Source: Cryphonectria parasitica EP155 (taxonomy: Eukaryota; Ascomycota; Sordariomycetes; Diaporthales; Cryphonectriaceae). Taken from it: a stretch of 64,000 bases of DNA. Positions 58,508 through 64,000 of this stretch are shown here, one piece after another; within the stretch, counting starts at the first letter, position 1, and the number at the start of each line of letters is the position of its first letter. The position numbers and the translations under genes are program-made. The stretch lies in the NCBI RefSeq assembly GCF_011745365.1, contig NW_024468917.1, positions 1,984,001-2,048,000 of the forward strand. Reading direction: 5' to 3'. The notes beneath the pieces were generated by a model that saw only the letters and a program-made list of their open reading frames with translations, had not been told where the DNA came from and ran no database searches.

Positions 58508-59377
58508 TTAGTCATCATCGCAGCTGTTCTCTGAGTGTGTCTCCCCAGCACCAGCTACCAAATTCGCATTTCCCCCTTCAGCCTCCTTCTTGAGCCTCTC
58601 TCTCGTATGCATCAGCGCTATCCCCAGTAAGTTACTCCCCCAAGACTCTCTAGCCACTTCTGCATCCTTCGCCTTGAACCCAATGCCCCATATTCGGTCA
58701 AACGGGCTCGCCTCAACCAGCTCTCTCCCCCAAGTATACAGTAGCTGTGCCTTCAACTTGAGGGTATCGTCGTTGGCGGGACTTGTGAATTTCAACCAGT
58801 TTCCCTCCTCGACGATTCGCATCCTCTCCCTCTTCCACACCTCGTCATCGAATCCCCTGATCTTGCGGCCCATGTTCCGGATTATTCTTGGGTGCAGTTT
58901 CTGCCCTGCCAGGATCCGTGCCGCGATGTCGTTGTCGCCGAAGAGCACCGCCTTCTGGTACATCATCCAGTGTTCCGCCGTGACGAATATCTTGGACGGG
59001 TCCGAGGGGGAGTAGAAGGGGTACTTGTACCACTGCGACATGTAGCCGTGAGGCGGCTCGGTCTCGCGCCAGAAGAAGATGGGACCGCGATCCTCTGGAT
59101 CTGCATCTGCGGATGATGGTTCTGGGCATGCCAGAGTGGTGTTGGCTAGCTGCTCAGAGATCACTGCCTTGCCTTTGCCCTTGTTATTTCTGTGGGCTCT
59201 CTTTGAGACCCCCGTGGGGCGCGACGGGTCGCTGTTTGACGAAGACATCATCAAGATCGTGTCAAGATCTTTGGTAATCGCCTCAGTTGCCCAGACGTAA
59301 CGATCGATTCGGGGACGTGATGAAAATTGGACTTGCTCTAGAGGTGCAGTATTACATAGACGCATAGGCATAGACAT
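58508..59377 (-). CDS. NADAR-domain protein (YbiA/DUF1768 type)
   Basis: ATG at 59377, 289 aa, single exon. After a variable N-terminus (a second possible start lies at Met43/44, MMSSSNSDPS) and a Lys-rich stretch, residues 99-270 form a NADAR domain. Landmarks are IFFWRETEPPHGYMSQWY, TAEHWMMYQKAVLFGD, IRGFDDEVWKRERMRIV, FDRIWGIGFKAKD and WGSNLLGIALMHTRERL. Characterised members are N-glycosidases, acting on early riboflavin intermediates or on ADP-ribosylated guanine. Which of these fits here cannot be seen. No targeting signal is obvious. The gene is common in fungi and may have spread by horizontal transfer in some lineages; base composition here is like that of its neighbours. Confidence 0.9.
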   Translation of the reverse strand: MSMPMRLCNTAPLEQVQFSSRPRIDRYVWATEAITKDLDTILMMSSSNSDPSRPTGVSKRAHRNNKGKGKAVISEQLANTTLACPEPSSADADPEDRGPIFFWRETEPPHGYMSQWYKYPFYSPSDPSKIFVTAEHWMMYQKAVLFGDNDIAARILAGQKLHPRIIRNMGRKIRGFDDEVWKRERMRIVEEGNWLKFTSPANDDTLKLKAQLLYTWGRELVEASPFDRIWGIGFKAKDAEVARESWGSNLLGIALMHTRERLKKEAEGGNANLVAGAGETHSENSCDDD

Positions 59378-60877
59378 GCGTTGAAGGCTATCAATGACAA
59401 GAGGTCAATGGTTTTGCATGATATATGTTGACTTTGAGATGCTGTAGAAACATAGTGGCCCGTCCAAGGTCAGGCGCAGATGTTGTGTTACCCCAACCCC
59501 AAGTGAGGCTATGTGTGTGACTCTTCGTCAATCTGACTCACGCCGGACCATATTGGGTCCCAGGTTCCTGATGGCAGTAACGTTGTACAGGCTTCTTGCC
59601 GCCACAGTCATAAATCATCTAGGCTTTTGCAGGGTCAGGAAAGAATTGGCCATACGGGCAGTCCCCTAGAGCGATGGTCATTGTAGTTTCCCAGCTTGGA
59701 CTCCTAATTGTGACGACCTCGTGATCGCCAACGGATCCTAATAAACTACAACTCAAGAGCCGCCACCCGCCCCAACCACCCAGAATTAATTATTATTATG
59801 ATTATCTTTTCTTGAAGAAAAAAAAAAAAAAAAAACACCAAAAAAACCACAACGACAGCAAGATTTTACGAATGCGAGCGAAATAGACACTCCGATCTGG
59901 TAATTGTCTCAGCTTTGTTCATTGAGAGCGGCGGCGGAATTCTACTTTGCGATAAATAGTGTATTCGTGAAAATAGGATTTACTTGTCAATATCCCGACA
60001 TTATGTAGTTACCCGAAACATCTTTTCAGATCCTCCGTTAACATGTGTTTGGCAGCCTTTGCATCCTTCACCCTCATTTGAGATTCATGCTGCGTCGCAC
60101 TGTTGTTTTCTTCAAGAACATGGACAACTTCGCATGCATGCACCGATCGCTTCGTTGTGCTCCGCGGGTGAGATATTTGCTATTTATTAGGTCTGTTTGG
60201 TCACATTTCACGTGGTGAGGTGAAGCGAGCAAACCCCCCCACGGAGCCGGAGGGGGGCCAGAGACCTTGAAACTTCGGCCATTTCGTATGTGTCCCGGTT
60301 GTATAGAGAACTTGCCCGTTGGACGAGGCCATGCAGCATAGAATAATGCCCGAAGTAATCGGTGGTCATCTGACGTAGGACGGGAATTGGGAGAAGCGAA
60401 ACTGCACAGACATACTATCACATTGCTAGGTTCGTTCAGAGCAATCATTTTCTTTTTGGTCTCGGCATTACATTAAGGTCTCTATTCGAGTAATGCATCG
60501 GACATGAAGATGTTGTGAGAGATACATACAGGCGTTTTGTGAACCTTCCTCGTAGTAACAGCCCTCGATCAGAGGTTGAAAGTGCCCAAATGTCCATCGT
60601 CCTGACTTACACGCAGGGTTGCAGGGGTGTATTGGCCCAGTCAACCCATTAGAGTAGAGGTCACGTGCTAGGTCATGCGGATGCTAACAATTTCACTAGC
60701 GCCCTGGCTGGCCGCACCAAGCTGGCGGGGAAGGGGAAGGAGCCCGTCTCAACCTCTCTCCTGCGCTGTCGCTTCGTCCGCTGCTTGGAAATTTTTACGA
60801 CCCTTCCCTTCGAAGCCAGCCCCATCCAACCCGACCAAATCAATCGCCAACGACCATCACCAGCAACTGCAGTCAAG
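59378..60877. other. Intergenic region between NADAR and eL19 genes
   Basis: 1.5 kb. It includes an A18 run (59818-59835) and the eL19 promoter, which is GC- and pyrimidine-rich near 60690-60860. No gene supported. Confidence 0.5.
59818..59835 (+). repeat. Poly(A) run of 18
   Basis: Uninterrupted A18 in intergenic DNA followed by another A-rich patch. No poly(A)-retroelement body is visible beside it. Confidence 0.7.
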
Positions 60878-62015
60878 ATGTGAGTGCCAAACCTCGAATC
60901 CCTCAACGATATATGGACACAAGGCAACACAGAAAGAGATGGATCGGTCGTTTGCTGGGGGACTGATTGATGGACCATAATCTTTGGGGGGAGGGAGATT
61001 TGGCCTACATGACGCCCACAGCACACACAAGCAAACGATGTGCCGACCACCTATCTTCATTATCATTACCACCACACCACCAGAAATCCTCGATATTCCG
61101 TCACTGCACACGATCTCGCGTCGTGATGGAAGGGAATTGGAACACAAGAGAGGAAAAAAAAAGTGGAGTGCTGACATGTCGATTCTTCAATGCACAGGGT
61201 CAACCTGCGAACCCAGAAGCGCCTCGCGGCCGATGTCCTTAGCTGCGGCAAGGGCAAGATCTGGCTGGACCCCAACGAGGTCAACGAGATCTCCAACGCC
61301 AACTCCCGCCAGTCGATCCGCAAGCTCGTCGCCGATGGCCTCATCATCCGCAAGCCCGTCACCATGCACTCGCGTGCCCGTGCCCGCGAGCTGAACCTCG
61401 CCCGCCGGATTGGTCGCCACCGTGGTTTCGGAAAGAGAAAGGGTACCGCCGATGCCCGTATGCCTGAGTACGTCTGCACCGCCTTTGTTGTTGAGATCAA
61501 GTCGCAATGTGAGAGAAGATTTAAGTGATGCGAGGCGGGACCACGAGTCATGTGGGGCGTACGGACAAGAGCTCTGGATATTCGGATGGTGGTTGCCAGC
61601 ACGCGACGAACATGAAGCTGACATGCTGGATTATAGGCAAGTCCTTTGGATGCGCCGTCAACGAGTTCTCCGCCGTCTTCTCGTCAAGTACCGTGCCTCT
61701 GGCAAGATTGACAAGCACCTCTACCACGAGCTGTACCACGCTGCCAAGGGTAACACCTTCAAGCACAAGCGTGCCCTGGTTGAACACGTACGTACCTTCT
61801 CCCTTTTCCCCCTTTGGGACCAACTACGAACGGAGATGCTGACTTTTCTGCCTGTTTAGATCCACCGCGCCAAGGCCGAGAAGGCCCGCGAGAGACAGCT
61901 GAAGGAGGAGATGGACGCCAAGCGTGCAAAGACCAAGGCTGCTCGCGAGCGCAAGCTGGCCCGGCAGACAGAGAAGAGGAACGCCCTGATGGGCGACGTG
62001 GAGGAGGAGAAGTAA
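60878..62015 (+). CDS. rpl19: 60S ribosomal protein eL19
   Basis: Large-subunit ribosomal protein. Coding exons: 60878-60879 (only AT of the start codon), 61198-61467, 61637-61787 and 61860-62015; 192 aa. Intron 1 (318 nt, GTGAGT...CACAG) splits the initiator as AT/G, and splicing gives [21 protein letters not shown]. Downstream are [30 protein letters not shown], the junction [16 protein letters not shown] and [34 protein letters not shown]. The Lys/Arg-rich tail ends GDVEEEK. A long first intron immediately at the start codon is usual for fungal ribosomal-protein genes. No other ATG gives the conserved N-terminus. Confidence 0.96.
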
Positions 62016-63684
62016 GGGCGGTCCGGACGACAACTCGATGTCGATGTCGACGGCAACGGTACCAGCAACCACGACAACATTCCTCCTCACTGAATGAAGA
62101 CGGAAAGGGATCTTGCATTCGGAGTAATCGGTTGGGTTCGCGCTGCTCAGTACATATTTCTCTGAAATCCACAATCGCAGGGCTTCTTAGGGAAAGAAAA
62201 GATCTCTCGGTGTCTGTCTCGGGGGTTTCGGCATGTTTTGATGGCATTGAAAACGGGATCAATGAGCTGCGAGCAAATTTCATGGGATGGTTTCACCATT
62301 TTTCTAAACTGATGCTTGTTCTGGAAACGTGAATGTCTATGGTTTCTCCCACCTTACACTGCATGCTTCATATTCTGTCATCCTCCTTACACTAGGATAA
62401 CCATCATATTGACATGCACCAGAAGTTGAAATGGAGAGAAGCCTCTGGTGCTCGTGCCTCAATTCCAAGAAGGCGGACGACCACAGCAAATCCCGTTCCC
62501 ACAGCTATCTAGCAATATGTTGGACTGGGCTTGTCATAAGGATGTCAACACACCAAAGCACTAGCACTGGAACAGCTTCAACGTGTCAAAAATCCCTACG
62601 TAGGCCTGAGAAAAGACATCTTATTCTTCTGTACAATTGCAGTTTCAAAACTTAATGCTAGCCCAAACATGACCACAATCTTTGAATGTGTATATAAGCA
62701 TGAGCCTGTGGGGTTAGGATGCCAATGACAACAAGGCCTGAGCTCACTCGAGCACTACAGGAAAAAGACTGGCACCGTGATCGCAAGGATCACAGAGCCA
62801 TTGATTGACACATATCAATGCTCAAGGAGTGGCACGCCTATCTGGCAAAATAAAAGATAACACCAATGATGTAGACAAACGAACGAGTCATTAGGGAGAG
62901 GGCAGGGAATGGATGATGGGGGAAGGGGGAAGGGCACTTGATAGCCCTGATCAACCGAGAAAAAAAAATCTTTTTGTCCAGCTTGGGTCAGATTGGCTTC
63001 AAATTGTCTCTTCTTAAGGTGGTGAGGTGCCGCCAGAGACATGTCAGCATGCTCCCGCCGTAAGGCGGAAGAAACAGATGTGCTATCGAAGCGGCTTCAT
63101 CATACCCAATATAGTTGATACAGAAGAGAAAAGAAGAAGAAAGGAGAAGAAATCGAAGAGCGCACAACTCGAAGATATTCTGCCCAGAGAGTGTGGTCCG
63201 TGCATCAGAACCCCCAGCAGCCCTCTATGCAGGGGCTAAGCTAGGAAAGAGAGGGGGTGCGGCCAGGTGTCTCCGGCGCCTGCTGCCCCAGCGGGGCCTC
63301 CTCCGCGAGTCGGTCCCGGCGGCAAAGGGTGGGCGCACTTTGCGGCGTAATGACGATAGACGATTGCATCGACATCCCATGTTGCCTGCACTCCATTCCA
63401 CCCACCGACACCGGCACCGGCACTCAACCGAACCTCCACCGTTGCTTTTGCCCGGGCACTTTTGATATCTTTCTTTAATAGTCCCCCGAGTCGTCTCCCT
63501 CCGCCGACCTCCCACAATGGTCCTGTAAGCTTCCGGTAAGTCGCCGACCCTTTCCCCGTCGCCTCCCAGCCACTCAGGTTGAACCCCCGCGCCTGGGCTG
63601 GACACAAGCAACGTGTGTGGCTGACAATATCGATCGTGGTTGCTGAACTAGGCCTACAAGTGGAAGAGCAGAGTATACATAACT
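62016..63684. other. Intergenic region and SHMT leader
   Basis: About 1.7 kb. The left part is the eL19 3' flank. 63480-63684 looks like the SHMT leader, with a possible 5'-UTR intron (GTAAGT at 63536 to TAG at 63651) and a tiny upstream ORF at 63517-63528. No gene supported elsewhere. Confidence 0.5.
63517..63528 (+). promoter_or_regulatory. Possible upstream ORF of the SHMT gene
   Basis: ATG GTC CTG TAA, a three-residue peptide, 156 nt before the SHMT start codon and just before a plausible leader intron. Whether it lies in the transcript is unknown. Confidence 0.3.
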
Positions 63685-64000
63685 ATGTCTGCATCTCCCC
63701 TGTTTCGAGGCGCCTCGCGCGTCCTGCGGTCCGTCCCAGCACGGTCGTGGAGCCAGAGGGGAAGCCTCGTCTCGGCGACGAGATGTGTTTCCTCGCTGAG
63801 CGTCGAGAGCCAGCAGAAAGTGCGCCAAGAAGCATCTGCTCATGCCGCTCCTATTCATGGTTCTGCCAAAGCTAACCGGACGTCTGCTGTGCAGCTGCTG
63901 GCCACGCATCTCAAGGAGGCCGATCCGGCCATGTACGAGATTATAGAAAATGCAAGTTATACCCCCTTCAACCATCATCGCGACGGCCAGGAGAGGCTGT
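63685..64000 (+). CDS. Serine hydroxymethyltransferase, mitochondrial (N-terminus, partial)
   Basis: Converts serine and tetrahydrofolate to glycine and methylene-tetrahydrofolate. Only the first 89 codons (63685-63951) are in the window. They give an Arg/Ser-rich mitochondrial presequence (SRVLRSVPARSWSQRGS) and the start of the enzyme, LLATHLKEADPAMYEIIEN. This is the stretch just before the conserved E-K-x-R-Q block of SHMT. The frame then meets GCAAGT after codon 89; homology expects the exon to end there, so the intron appears to use a GC donor. The presequence and the DP-x-[MV]-[YF]-EIIE motif identify the family; the PLP-binding part lies to the right of the window. Confidence 0.82.
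   Translation, partial: MSASPLFRGASRVLRSVPARSWSQRGSLVSATRCVSSLSVESQQKVRQEASAHAAPIHGSAKANRTSAVQLLATHLKEADPAMYEIIENASYTPFNHHRDGQERL

Noticed and set aside
1..64000. tRNA, 5S rRNA, CRISPR, riboswitch
   Set aside because: Intergenic regions were read for tRNA B-box sequence, 5S-like blocks and repeat-spacer patterns; none was found by eye. A covariance-model scan would be needed to exclude small RNA genes fully.

Overview
The window is nuclear DNA of a filamentous ascomycete (Pezizomycotina, most like a Sordariomycete). Genes are split by short introns of about 45-320 nt with GT(AAGT)/AG ends. The conserved proteins (RPB2, GCN1, V-ATPase G, eL19, PET117, CTNNBL1, VPS23, SHMT) are of fungal type. 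There are fungal-only families (Zn2Cys6 regulator, DUF7029-like secreted protein) and no operons. Genus and species cannot be named from the sequence alone.

Layout. 1-608: start of the ESCRT-I gene vps23 (minus, runs off the left edge). 2154-3719: indoleamine 2,3-dioxygenase. 5142-6611: secreted two-domain protein. 6.9-10.9 kb: AT-richer stretch with three minus-strand orphan genes (a Lys-rich LEY-repeat protein, a His-rich protein, a Ser/His-rich protein). 12487-16441: RNA polymerase II subunit RPB2. 17444-19068: divergent pair PET117 (minus) and VMA10 (plus). 19305-21254: CTNNBL1-like spliceosome protein (minus). 21678-22493: histidine phosphatase. 24481-28029: GNAT acetyltransferase, double GFA-domain protein and a GliT-like FAD oxidoreductase. 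30170-32311: patatin-like protein lacking the nucleophilic Ser. About 4 kb of low-complexity intergenic DNA follows, then a Zn2Cys6 transcription factor (36317-38978) and a MATE transporter (40307-41950). 42537-56058: divergent pair of a large DEAH-box helicase (minus) and GCN1 (plus). 57518-58225: Cys-rich orphan. 58508-59377: NADAR protein (minus). 60878-62015: ribosomal protein eL19. 63685-end: start of mitochondrial serine hydroxymethyltransferase.

Most of the window is core housekeeping: transcription, splicing, translation and its stress sensing, vacuolar acidification, respiratory assembly, endosomal sorting, NAD and one-carbon metabolism. I see no transposase, rRNA, tRNA, CRISPR array or clear secondary-metabolite cluster. 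The most unusual structure is in gene architecture. VMA10 has an exon holding only the start codon and a 9-nt microexon. eL19 has its ATG split by an intron. Two introns appear to use GC donors. Several introns carry sense-strand poly(C) runs of 10-14 nt. Among proteins, the notable items are the patatin-like pseudoenzyme and a set of orphans, two of which share an ALEYF-type motif and three of which have the same TATAAATA octamer about 210-260 bp upstream.
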